From assembly GCA_040384665.1 (NCBI GenBank), contig JAZKIY010000006.1, forward strand, positions 62,001 through 126,000: a stretch of DNA of 64,000 bases. Direction: 5' to 3'. Positions within the stretch are counted from its first letter, which is position 1. Every line of letters begins with the position of its first letter. The DNA is from PCRC01 sp040384665 (lineage in GTDB: Bacteria; Pseudomonadota; Gammaproteobacteria; Burkholderiales; Burkholderiaceae_C). Below are positions 16,978 to 24,132 of this stretch, piece by piece. The notes beneath the pieces are model-generated. The model searched no databases, had not been told where the DNA came from, and was given only the letters and a program-made list of their open reading frames with translations. The translations under genes were made by a program, and so were the position numbers.

Positions 16978-18021
16978 TCACTTGAAGCCAACGCGGTCCA
17001 GCATTTGCTGCACCTTGACCTGGTTGGCGCCAATCGTGCTAACCGGAATGGTTTCGCTCTTGAAGCTGCCACCGCTCATCGCCTTGAGGGCCGGATTATT
17101 CACAACCACACCCTTGGCCGTGGGCCATTCGTTGTTGCCGTTGGCAAAGTATTCCTGAGCGCTGGGGCTGGCCAGGTATTCCAGAAACTTGACCGCATTG
17201 GCCGGGTTCTTGGCGTTCTTCGCCATGGCACCGCCAGCAATATTCAGATGGGTACCGTAGCTGGCCTGGTTCGGAAAGACCACGCCGACCTTGTCGGCAA
17301 TGGCCTGGTCTTCTGGTTTGTTGGAGCGCAAGATGCGGGCGAAGTAGTAGGTGTTGGTGACCGCAATCGCGCATTCACCAGCGGCCACGCCTTTGATCTG
17401 GTCGGTGTCGCCGCCCTTGGGATCGCGCGCCATGTTGGCCACCAGCCCCTTGAGCCACAACTCCGCCTTCTGTTCGCCCAGGTGCTCGGTAACGGCTCCA
17501 AACAGCGACATGTTGTAGGGATGCGAACCCGAGCGGATGCACAGCTTGCCCTTGTTGGCGGGGTCTGCCAGCTTTTCGTAGGTGTCCACCTCGCTGCGCT
17601 TGACCTTGACCTTGTCGTACACAATCACGCGGGCACGGGTCGAAAAACCAAACCATGGTGTGCCTTCAGCGGTGGCTGTGGCGCGCAGGTTGGCAGGAAT
17701 CGCGTTCTCAAGCACCGTGGACTTGACCGGCGAAAACAGGCCGTCGGCCTCGCCTTTCCAGAGCCGGTTGGCGTCCACCAGCAAAATCACGTCGGCGGGC
17801 GAGGCCGTGCCTTCGGCCTTGAGGCGGGCGAGAATGCCTGCATCGTCGGCATCGACGCGGTTGACTTTGATCCCCGTGGCTTTGGTGAAGTCGGCGTACA
17901 AGGCCTCGTCGGTTGAATAATGGCGGGCCGAGTACAGGTTGACCACCTGTTCCTGTGCGAATGCGGGCAAGGTGGCCGCGGCGAGTGTGGCCACGGCGAC
18001 GGTAACAACAGACTTCAACAT
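16978..18021 (-). CDS. Periplasmic ferric iron-binding protein of an ABC transporter (FbpA/FutA type)
   Basis: The 347-residue protein has a Sec signal peptide ending AFA before QEQVVNLYSARHYSTDEA. It carries an extracellular solute-binding domain with the tandem tyrosines of ferric-binding proteins in NTYYFARILR. It should bind Fe3+ in the periplasm for an ABC importer. No permease or ATPase gene lies beside it, so its membrane partners must be encoded elsewhere. A strong Fur box lies about 60-80 bp upstream of the start codon, consistent with iron repression. Confidence 0.92.
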   Translation of the reverse strand: MLKSVVTVAVATLAAATLPAFAQEQVVNLYSARHYSTDEALYADFTKATGIKVNRVDADDAGILARLKAEGTASPADVILLVDANRLWKGEADGLFSPVKSTVLENAIPANLRATATAEGTPWFGFSTRARVIVYDKVKVKRSEVDTYEKLADPANKGKLCIRSGSHPYNMSLFGAVTEHLGEQKAELWLKGLVANMARDPKGGDTDQIKGVAAGECAIAVTNTYYFARILRSNKPEDQAIADKVGVVFPNQASYGTHLNIAGGAMAKNAKNPANAVKFLEYLASPSAQEYFANGNNEWPTAKGVVVNNPALKAMSGGSFKSETIPVSTIGANQVKVQQMLDRVGFK

Positions 18022-18080
18022 GGGTGCAGGCGCTTTCTTAAAACTGGAATGGCGGTGATACCAGCCATCAAATGACGAAT

Positions 18081-18103
18081 CCTAATGATAACGATTATTA
18101 ATG
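18081..18103. promoter_or_regulatory. Fur box between the iron-binding protein and patatin genes
   Basis: The sequence CTAATGATAACGATTATTAA closely follows the Fur consensus of repeated NAT(A/T)AT hexamers around an inverted repeat. It lies in the 63-bp divergent intergenic region and covers the annotated start codon of the patatin gene (ATG 18085), so Fur could affect both directions. The match is by eye. Confidence 0.8.
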
Positions 18104-19035
18104 AATATCTCTTCCGACTGCCGGTACAAAGCCATGGCTGGCGTGTTGTTTTCGGGTTTCTGACGGCACTGGTATTGGCCGCAGGTTGCACCACCGCACC
18201 CAAACCAACTGGGCCATCAGTGCCTGTTGTTCAGGGCGATCTGCCGGCAAAAAAGTTGCCCCGGATCGGCCTGGCCCTGGGCGGTGGTGCGGCGCGCGGT
18301 TTTGCCCACGTCGGTGTGATTCAGGTGTTGGAAGAGGCAGGAATCCGCCCCGATGTCGTGGTGGGTACTTCGGCAGGCAGTTTGGTCGGTGCAATTTATG
18401 CATCGGGTAAAACAGGTCCGCAGTTGCAGCAGGTCGCCGAATCGATGGAGGAGGCCGCGCTGACCGATTGGACTTTGCCGCTGTTCAGTCGCGGTGTGTT
18501 CCGGGGGGAGGCTCTGGCGCGCTACGTGAGCGGCCAGGTGCAGGGCCGCAGCATAGAAACCATGGCGATCCCGCTGGGCATCGTGGCCACAGACCTGCAG
18601 TCGGGCCATGGTGTGCTGTTTCGCCAGGGCGATGTGGGCATTGCGGTACGGGCGTCGAGTGCGGTGCCTGCGGTTTTCTTGCCAGTGCGCATCAACGGTC
18701 GGGAATACGTCGATGGTGGGCTGGTGGCACCTGTGCCGGTGCGCTATGCCCGTGAGATGGGAGCGGAGTTGGTCATTGCGGTCGATATTTCCAGTTCACC
18801 CGATGCCAACCTGGCCAATGACACGCTGCAAATGCTGTTACAGACCTTTGCCATCATGGGCAGCAGCATCAACCGTTATGAACTGAAAGAAGCCGACTTG
18901 GTGGTCAGGCCGGCGCTGTCGAATGTCAAGGGTGCTGACTTCACCGCCCGGCGCCGCGCCATCGAAGCGGGGCGGGCTGCCATGCTGTCGTTGTTGCCGC
19001 AGCTGCGCGCGCTGATGGCTGAAAAATCACGCTGA
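18085..19035 (+). CDS. Patatin-like phospholipase lipoprotein (RssA-like)
   Basis: The 316-residue product has an unusually long N-region, a hydrophobic stretch (VVFGFLTALVLAAGC) and an apparent lipobox cysteine at about residue 35. The patatin domain is complete. It has the oxyanion loop ALGGGAARGFAHVGV, the nucleophile elbow GTSAGS and the second catalytic residue in VDGGLVAP. It should be a serine acyl hydrolase anchored to a membrane. ATG 18085 is the only standard start that keeps the signal peptide, but it sits inside the Fur box and has no clear Shine-Dalgarno sequence. Confidence 0.88.
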   Translation: MITIINEYLFRLPVQSHGWRVVFGFLTALVLAAGCTTAPKPTGPSVPVVQGDLPAKKLPRIGLALGGGAARGFAHVGVIQVLEEAGIRPDVVVGTSAGSLVGAIYASGKTGPQLQQVAESMEEAALTDWTLPLFSRGVFRGEALARYVSGQVQGRSIETMAIPLGIVATDLQSGHGVLFRQGDVGIAVRASSAVPAVFLPVRINGREYVDGGLVAPVPVRYAREMGAELVIAVDISSSPDANLANDTLQMLLQTFAIMGSSINRYELKEADLVVRPALSNVKGADFTARRRAIEAGRAAMLSLLPQLRALMAEKSR

Positions 19036-19050
19036 ATGCTGTGGGCATAA

Positions 19051-19078
19051 AAAAAGGGCTGGTGTGGCACCAGCCCTT
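19051..19078 (-). terminator. Rho-independent terminator, minus strand
   Basis: An 11-bp perfect stem (AAGGGCTGGTG / CACCAGCCCTT) with a 3-nt loop is flanked on the left by a run of A. Read on the minus strand this is a stem followed by a T-run, as expected for the end of the phasin transcript. It may also block readthrough from the patatin gene. Confidence 0.85.
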
Positions 19079-19184
19079 AAGGGATCCTTGAGCCCTGAGG
19101 CGTCGAAAAGACCCGAGGAGACAACCTTGACGAATCAAAGCACTACAAAACAATTGTCGTGTGTGGGCTTGTCCATGTGTAGAG

Positions 19185-19212
19185 TGACCACCTCAAACTG
19201 CTGAGGTGGTCA
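19185..19212 (-). terminator. Hairpin directly after the phasin gene
   Basis: A perfect 11-bp inverted repeat, TGACCACCTCA / TGAGGTGGTCA, with a 6-nt loop lies 8 bp beyond the phasin stop codon on the minus strand. No T-run follows, so it is more likely an mRNA 3' stabiliser or a first partial terminator ahead of the one at 19051. Confidence 0.55.
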
Positions 19213-19219
19213 GTAAGAA

Positions 19220-19762
19220 TCAACGCTTTTTGGCTGCGGTTTTGGCGGCGTTCACTGCGGTGTTGGACACAGCAGCAAAGTTGGCTTCGGCCACGTCGGT
19301 GGCTTGCTTGACAGCTTTCTGGACCGACTCAAAAGCGTTGTTGGCAGCAGCCACCGTGCTCTTCATCATGGCCACAGCGGTTTCGGAACCGGCAGGTGCA
19401 TTCTTGGCGGCGTTATCAACCAGCGATGCAAACTTCTTTTGGGCTTCTGCGGTCTGGCTTTCCAGGGCTTTGCCCAGGTCGGCACCAGTGCTGGAAGCGA
19501 TGTCGTACAGGTGGCGGCTGTAGGCAGCGGTTTTCTCAGCCAGAGGCTGGAACATGCCGGCTTGGAGGGCCAACAGTTCTTGCGCATCTTTGACGCTGAA
19601 CAGCGCTTGGGTGTGCTCAGCCGACTCGGCCAATGCAGCCTTGGTGGCCGTAACATTCAGTTCAACCAGCTTCTCCACGCTTTCAAACGCTTTGTGGGTC
19701 AGGCCGAAGAGGGTTTCAAAAGAAGCTTTTTGCGAAGCAACGATTTGTTCAGCGGTCAACAT
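19220..19762 (-). CDS. phaP: Phasin, polyhydroxyalkanoate granule surface protein
   Basis: The 180-residue protein is Ala-rich and almost entirely helical, with the phasin start MLTAEQIVASQKASFETLFG and a Lys/Ala-rich end (AAKTAAKKR). Phasins coat polyhydroxybutyrate granules and control their size and number. The ATG at 19762 has GGAG 7 nt upstream; an in-frame TTG two codons earlier is unlikely. The biosynthetic genes phaC, phaA and phaB are at 56099-59888. Paired TGCANTGCA repeats upstream suggest control by a PhaR-type repressor. Confidence 0.92.
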   Translation of the reverse strand: MLTAEQIVASQKASFETLFGLTHKAFESVEKLVELNVTATKAALAESAEHTQALFSVKDAQELLALQAGMFQPLAEKTAAYSRHLYDIASSTGADLGKALESQTAEAQKKFASLVDNAAKNAPAGSETAVAMMKSTVAAANNAFESVQKAVKQATDVAEANFAAVSNTAVNAAKTAAKKR

Positions 19763-19805
19763 ATTCAATCTCCTGGTGGGTTAAAAATATCTGCTCTGAA
19801 CAAAT

Positions 19806-19819
19806 GTTGCAGTGCAGCA
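19806..19819. promoter_or_regulatory. Putative PhaR-type operator, copy 1
   Basis: The 14-mer GTTGCAGTGCAGCA contains the palindrome TGCA-N-TGCA. It lies 44 bp upstream of the phasin start codon, in the likely promoter. A near-identical copy is found 59 bp away. PhaR of related bacteria is known to bind TGC/GCA-rich dyads upstream of phaP. Confidence 0.55.
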
Positions 19820-19864
19820 TGGTTTGAATTATAGGGATGGGCTGTGACGATGCAAGCCTTTTTT

Positions 19865-19878
19865 GTTGCATTGCAGCA
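19865..19878. promoter_or_regulatory. Putative PhaR-type operator, copy 2
   Basis: The 14-mer GTTGCATTGCAGCA differs from copy 1 by one base in the central position. It lies 103 bp upstream of the phasin ATG and 65 bp upstream of the preferred deacetylase start, so it would be non-coding if the deacetylase starts at 19943. Confidence 0.5.
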
Positions 19879-19942
19879 AATTAGGAAGGAATGCCTAGAA
19901 CAACCCGACTCGCGCCTACACACATACCCGGAGCTGTCCGCT

Positions 19943-20866
19943 TTGCTTGCTTATTACGCCGACCATTTCGTGTTGCCCCTGCCTGCTGGACACCGTTTCC
20001 CCACGGAGAAATACCGCCGCTTGCGCGATGGCTTGGGGGCGCAGTGTCCAGATGTTCGTTTGGCGGAAGCGCCTCGGGCGACCGACGCGGCGCTGACCCT
20101 GGTCCATGACCCGGCTTATGTCCAGGCGGTTGCCGATGGCACGCTGGCGCCAGCGCTCTTGCGCGAGATTGGTTTCCCCGGGAGCGAGGCCATGGCCGAG
20201 CGGGCGCGGTACTCGGTCGGTGCCACGCTGGCCGCCTGCGAGGCAGCGCGCGCTGAAGGCATCGCGGCCAATCTGGCCGGGGGGACCCACCATGCAGAGA
20301 GCGGCAAAGGTGGCGGTTTCTGTGTGTTCAACGATGTGGCGGTGGCTGCGCGTGTGCTGCAAGCCCAGGCCTGGCGCGACACGCCGCTGCAGGTGGCCAT
20401 CGTGGACCTCGATGTGCACCAGGGCAATGGCACCGCGCAGATTTTCCACAGTGACCCAAACGTGTTCACCCTGTCACTCCATGGCGAACACAACTTCCCT
20501 TTCCGAAAGGCCACCAGCGATCTGGATGTGGCCTTGCCCGACGGTTGTGGCGACCACCAATACCTGGCGGCTTTGGACCATGCGTTGGATGTGATGGCAC
20601 AACGTTTCTCGGCTGAATTCGTGTTGTACCTGGCCGGTGCCGATCCACACGAGGGGGACCGGCTGGGGCGATTGAAGCTGACGTTCGAGGGCTTGGCAGA
20701 GCGTGACCGGCGGGTCTTTGAATGGGCCTGGCAGCGGCGTATTCCACTGGCGTTCGCCATGGCTGGCGGTTACGGGCGTGAGATCAACGACACCTTGCAG
20801 GTTCAGATGAACACCTTTGGCATTGCACTGGCATACCACCGGCAATGGCAAAATCAGGACCGATGA
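19943..20866 (+). CDS. Histone deacetylase-family (arginase/deacetylase fold) protein
   Basis: The protein has the class II HDAC/acetylpolyamine amidohydrolase signatures LAGGTHHAESGKGGGFCVFN (tandem catalytic histidines) and VDLDVHQGNGTAQIF (zinc ligands). The third ligand region is LAGADPHEGDRLG. It should be a zinc-dependent deacetylase of unknown substrate. I prefer the TTG start at 19943 (307 residues, GGAG 9 nt upstream) because family members begin near LAYYADHFVLPLPAGHRFP. An ATG at 19850 would add 31 unconserved residues and overlap an operator-like site. The gene abuts the thioesterase gene. Confidence 0.85.
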   Translation: MLAYYADHFVLPLPAGHRFPTEKYRRLRDGLGAQCPDVRLAEAPRATDAALTLVHDPAYVQAVADGTLAPALLREIGFPGSEAMAERARYSVGATLAACEAARAEGIAANLAGGTHHAESGKGGGFCVFNDVAVAARVLQAQAWRDTPLQVAIVDLDVHQGNGTAQIFHSDPNVFTLSLHGEHNFPFRKATSDLDVALPDGCGDHQYLAALDHALDVMAQRFSAEFVLYLAGADPHEGDRLGRLKLTFEGLAERDRRVFEWAWQRRIPLAFAMAGGYGREINDTLQVQMNTFGIALAYHRQWQNQDR

Positions 20867-21309
20867 TCTCGCAAAATTTTGCCAAACCCGAGGCTGAGCT
20901 CCGCAGCGCTTACAGGGCTTTTCGCACCCTCACCACCCGCTGGGCCGACAACGATGTGTATGGCCACGTCAACAATGTTGTTTACTACAGTTGGTTTGAC
21001 ACGGCGGTGAATGCCCATTTGATGGCCCATGGTGCCCTCGACATCCACCACGGTCAGACCATTGGGTTGGTGGTAGAGACGCAGTGCAATTACTTCGCCC
21101 CACTGGCGTTCCCGCAGTTGGTGGAGGCCGGTATTCGGGTGGCCCGGCAGGGCGCGTCCAGCGTCCGCTACGAAGTTGGCCTGTTTGCCGAAGGCGCGGC
21201 ACTGTGTGCCGCCAAGGGGCATTTTGTCCACGTCTACGTTGACCGGCAGAGCCGCCGCCCGGTGCCCCTGCCCGAGTCCCTCAAACTTGTTCTGGAGAAA
21301 CTTGCATGA
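20863..21309 (+). CDS. Acyl-CoA thioesterase, 4HBT hot-dog family
   Basis: The 148-residue protein carries the 4-hydroxybenzoyl-CoA thioesterase signature RWADNDVYGHVNNVVYYSWF, with the catalytic-type aspartate followed by GHVNN. It should cleave an acyl-CoA thioester; the acyl chain is not predictable. The ATG at 20863 overlaps the deacetylase stop codon and has AGGA upstream; an in-frame ATG at 20845 is also possible. The gene overlaps the next by 4 bp, giving a deacetylase-thioesterase-nitroreductase operon. Confidence 0.9.
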   Translation: MISQNFAKPEAELRSAYRAFRTLTTRWADNDVYGHVNNVVYYSWFDTAVNAHLMAHGALDIHHGQTIGLVVETQCNYFAPLAFPQLVEAGIRVARQGASSVRYEVGLFAEGAALCAAKGHFVHVYVDRQSRRPVPLPESLKLVLEKLA

Positions 21310-22037
21310 CCCACACCGTTCCCGATGCCTTTGTCGCTGGCCAGCACAGCGCCACGGTAGACGCCGCCATTACCAGCCGCATGTCGGCGCGTGCCTTCAC
21401 CGCGCAGCCGGTCCCCCGGGACACCTTGACGGCGATTCTGGAAGTGGCCAGCCGGGCTGCGTCGGGCACCAACACCCAGCCTTGGCGCGTGTACGTGCTC
21501 CAGGGCGAGAGCCGCAACACGCTGGTTGACAAAGTCTGCGCTGCGCACGATGCGATCCGTGCCAATCCGGAACTGGCCGCCCAGTACCGCGAAGAGTACG
21601 ACTATTACCCCGAGAAATGGGTCAGCCCCTACATTGACCGCCGCCGTGAAAATGGATGGGGCCTGTATGGTTTGTTGGGCATTGGCAAGGCAGACAAGGA
21701 CCGCATGCACGCGCAGCACCAGCGCAATTTCCGTTTCTTTGATGCACCCGTTGGGTTGATGTTCACAGTGGACCGGGTGATGGGGCGCGGTTCATTGGTG
21801 GACTACGGCATGTTCATGCAGAACATCATGGTGGCGGCCCGCGGGCGAGGGCTGCACACCTGTCCCCAAGCGGCCTGGAATGGCTTTGCCAGCATCGTCT
21901 TGCCGCACATTGGTGCCGGCCCTGATGAAATGCTGGTGTGTGGCATGTCGCTTGGCCATGCGGATGCAGAGAATCCGGTCAACAGCTTCCACACACCACG
22001 GGTTCCCGTGGCGGAGTTCACACACTGGCGGGAGTGA
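21306..22037 (+). CDS. Nitroreductase family flavoprotein
   Basis: The 243-residue protein matches FMN-dependent nitroreductases. It has the N-terminal FMN contact region SRMSARAFTAQPVP, the ASGTNTQPWRVYVLQG motif and the C-terminal GMSLGHADAENPVN. It likely reduces nitroaromatics or quinone-like substrates with NAD(P)H. The start overlaps the thioesterase stop (ATGA). Its 3' end overlaps the convergent histidine kinase gene by 20 bp. Confidence 0.9.
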   Translation: MTHTVPDAFVAGQHSATVDAAITSRMSARAFTAQPVPRDTLTAILEVASRAASGTNTQPWRVYVLQGESRNTLVDKVCAAHDAIRANPELAAQYREEYDYYPEKWVSPYIDRRRENGWGLYGLLGIGKADKDRMHAQHQRNFRFFDAPVGLMFTVDRVMGRGSLVDYGMFMQNIMVAARGRGLHTCPQAAWNGFASIVLPHIGAGPDEMLVCGMSLGHADAENPVNSFHTPRVPVAEFTHWRE

Positions 22038-23877
22038 GGGGCAGGGCCACCGTGGTGCCCCGCTTGGGCAACGAAAAGTAGAAAGTTGCCCCCTCGTTGG
22101 GCGCGCCTTCTGCCCACACCTTGCCACCATGGCGGTGCACGATGCGGGCAACCGTGGCCAGACCCACACCCGTGCCGGGGTACTCCCGCTGGGAATGCAG
22201 GCGCTGGAAAATCTGGAACAGGCGGTGGGCATAGGCCGGGTCAAAGCCCGCTCCGTTGTCGGCCACCCAATAAACACACCGTTCGCCTTCTTCTTGCCCG
22301 CCGACTACGATCTGAGGTTGTGCCTGGCGTTGGCTGTACTTGATGGCATTGCCAATCAGGTTGTCGAACACCACGCGCAGCATGGCCGGGTCGCACGGGC
22401 AGTCAGGCAGGGGCTGAACGGTGACTGTGGCCGTGTTCCATTCGGGCGTGTGGGCACGCAAGGCCTGCTCCACCACGGCGTGCACTTCGGTGGGCACGAC
22501 CTGCAGCGGTTTGTGCCCGAGCTTGGACAGGGCGTGCAGCGCATTGACGAGGTTGCTCATGTCCTGTCCGGCCTGGTCCACCCTGGTCAACAGGCGTTTG
22601 GCTTCGGGTGGCAACTGGTCTGCATAGTCCATCAACAGCAGTTCTGAGAAAGTGCGCATTGCCCGCACCGGGGCCAGCAAATCGTGCGACACCATGCTGG
22701 CAAAACGGTCCAGGTCGGTGTTGGCTTCCTGCAGTTCCGTCACGGCTTTTTCCAATTCCCGGGTGCGTTCTTCCACGCGGGTTTCCAGTGCAAGCTGGGT
22801 ATGGACCCATTCGGCCTCGTTCTGGCGCAGACTGGTGAGCAGTCGGGTCAGCGACAGGCCGAGCCGCCCTGTCACGTGTGGGCCATCGGTCAGTGTCAAC
22901 TGCCGGTCCCCGTTGGCCATGCGGTCTGCCACGTCGGCCATTGCCAGCACAGGTCGGCTGATGCGGCCCGCCAGCCACCAGCCCGCCAACGCCAATGCCA
23001 ACGCCGCAAGAGCGCCTGCCAACACCAACTGGCGTTCAAAGGCTGCCGTACCTGCAGCCACCGCCGTTTCTGGGATCTGTAGCGTGGCTTGCCAGCCGAG
23101 GCCGGTAAAGTGGCTGCGGGCCGGGCTGGTCGCAGTGCATTGCAGCCCGCTGCGAAGCCCGCACTGGCCCGGATCAACTGGGGGTGCTGGCGCTTGGTCG
23201 TCCTGCGTCAACGGCATACCGGTTCGTGTGCGCAACCAAAGGCTGGGTTTGTCGTTTCCCGCCATGGCGGGTTGCATTTGAACCAGCGTGTCGCGCAGTT
23301 CTTTGCGCCACACATCCCCCAGCATGGCCACCAACACGCCAGCGTTCGGACTGACGGCAACGGGTTCAGCGGCTGGCGCTGCCAGTGGCGGCAACGGTGT
23401 GGCCATCAGCACGCCCCATGGCCCCCCGTTTGCCAGTCCAGCGGCAGGCCATGTCAGCGCGTGCTGGTCGCTGGTGTAGCGACCTTGGAGGCCGCGTTGA
23501 AACCAGACGGCGGTGGACATGTTGTCACCTTCCAGTGCTTGCCCCGTGGACGCCACCACACGGCCTTGCGGGTCGACCACGGCCAGCCAGACAAACCCTG
23601 CTTGTTTGTAGGCGGCCAGCCAGTTCTGCAGCAGTGTCTGGTCGCTGGCGATCAGGTGCGAAGACGCACCGATGGCGGCGGCCAGTGCAGTCAGGTCGCG
23701 CTGGCGCGCTTCGAGGGCCACGTCCATGGTCAAAGCGGCGGCATTGGCCGCTCGCCGCAGAGCATCGGTCGTTGCCGTCGCCTGTTCAGCGAGCACAAGG
23801 TGGCGCACTACCAAACCACCGGTCAACAGAATGGCGACAGACAAGGTGATAAATAGCAGGCTGATTTTGAAGCGCAT
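22018..23877 (-). CDS. Membrane sensor histidine kinase (orphan)
   Basis: The 619-residue protein starts with a membrane segment (ISLLFITLSVAILLTGGLVV). A periplasmic sensor domain of roughly 270 residues follows, then a second membrane helix and a HAMP-like region. A coiled coil (LETRVEERTRELEKAVTELQ) leads to the HisKA domain, with the phospho-acceptor histidine at about residue 398 in SMVSHDLLAPVRAM. The HATPase domain has N-box NLIGNAIKYS and G-boxes ADNGAGFDP and GTGVGLATV. I use the ATG at 23877; the open frame runs 52 codons further up without a signal peptide. No response regulator lies beside it. Confidence 0.9.
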   Translation of the reverse strand: MRFKISLLFITLSVAILLTGGLVVRHLVLAEQATATTDALRRAANAAALTMDVALEARQRDLTALAAAIGASSHLIASDQTLLQNWLAAYKQAGFVWLAVVDPQGRVVASTGQALEGDNMSTAVWFQRGLQGRYTSDQHALTWPAAGLANGGPWGVLMATPLPPLAAPAAEPVAVSPNAGVLVAMLGDVWRKELRDTLVQMQPAMAGNDKPSLWLRTRTGMPLTQDDQAPAPPVDPGQCGLRSGLQCTATSPARSHFTGLGWQATLQIPETAVAAGTAAFERQLVLAGALAALALALAGWWLAGRISRPVLAMADVADRMANGDRQLTLTDGPHVTGRLGLSLTRLLTSLRQNEAEWVHTQLALETRVEERTRELEKAVTELQEANTDLDRFASMVSHDLLAPVRAMRTFSELLLMDYADQLPPEAKRLLTRVDQAGQDMSNLVNALHALSKLGHKPLQVVPTEVHAVVEQALRAHTPEWNTATVTVQPLPDCPCDPAMLRVVFDNLIGNAIKYSQRQAQPQIVVGGQEEGERCVYWVADNGAGFDPAYAHRLFQIFQRLHSQREYPGTGVGLATVARIVHRHGGKVWAEGAPNEGATFYFSLPKRGTTVALPLTPASV

Positions 23878-24132
23878 ATCGGTGATGGCGAGCAGGTTCG
23901 GTGCGATGCAGGTTGTGCGGGAGCGTGCTGCGGTGCAGTGTATCGGTCGGGTCTTTCCTGGACGCGGTTGAAAGGGGCAGGGCGACCTGCATACGGAGTT
24001 GTACACCAGTTGGCTTGTGGCTGGTCTATGCAACAGCCGGGCGATTCCGGACAGTTATGGTGGCGGTGTTTTTTGTTAGTACTCATGCACAATCAGAAGG
24101 CAAACCGAGGAGTGGCACTACATGGAGGCAAG
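23878..24132. other. Intergenic region between divergent kinase and antiporter genes
   Basis: About 255 bp separate the two divergent genes and must hold both promoters. I see no convincing sigma-70 pair, riboswitch fold or long inverted repeat. The only clear signal is GGAGG at 24124-24128, the Shine-Dalgarno of the antiporter. Confidence 0.6.

Noticed and set aside
24034..24132. Possible riboswitch ahead of the NhaD-type antiporter
   Set aside because: I could not draw a conserved sodium or other riboswitch fold; the region only shows a T-run and a Shine-Dalgarno sequence.
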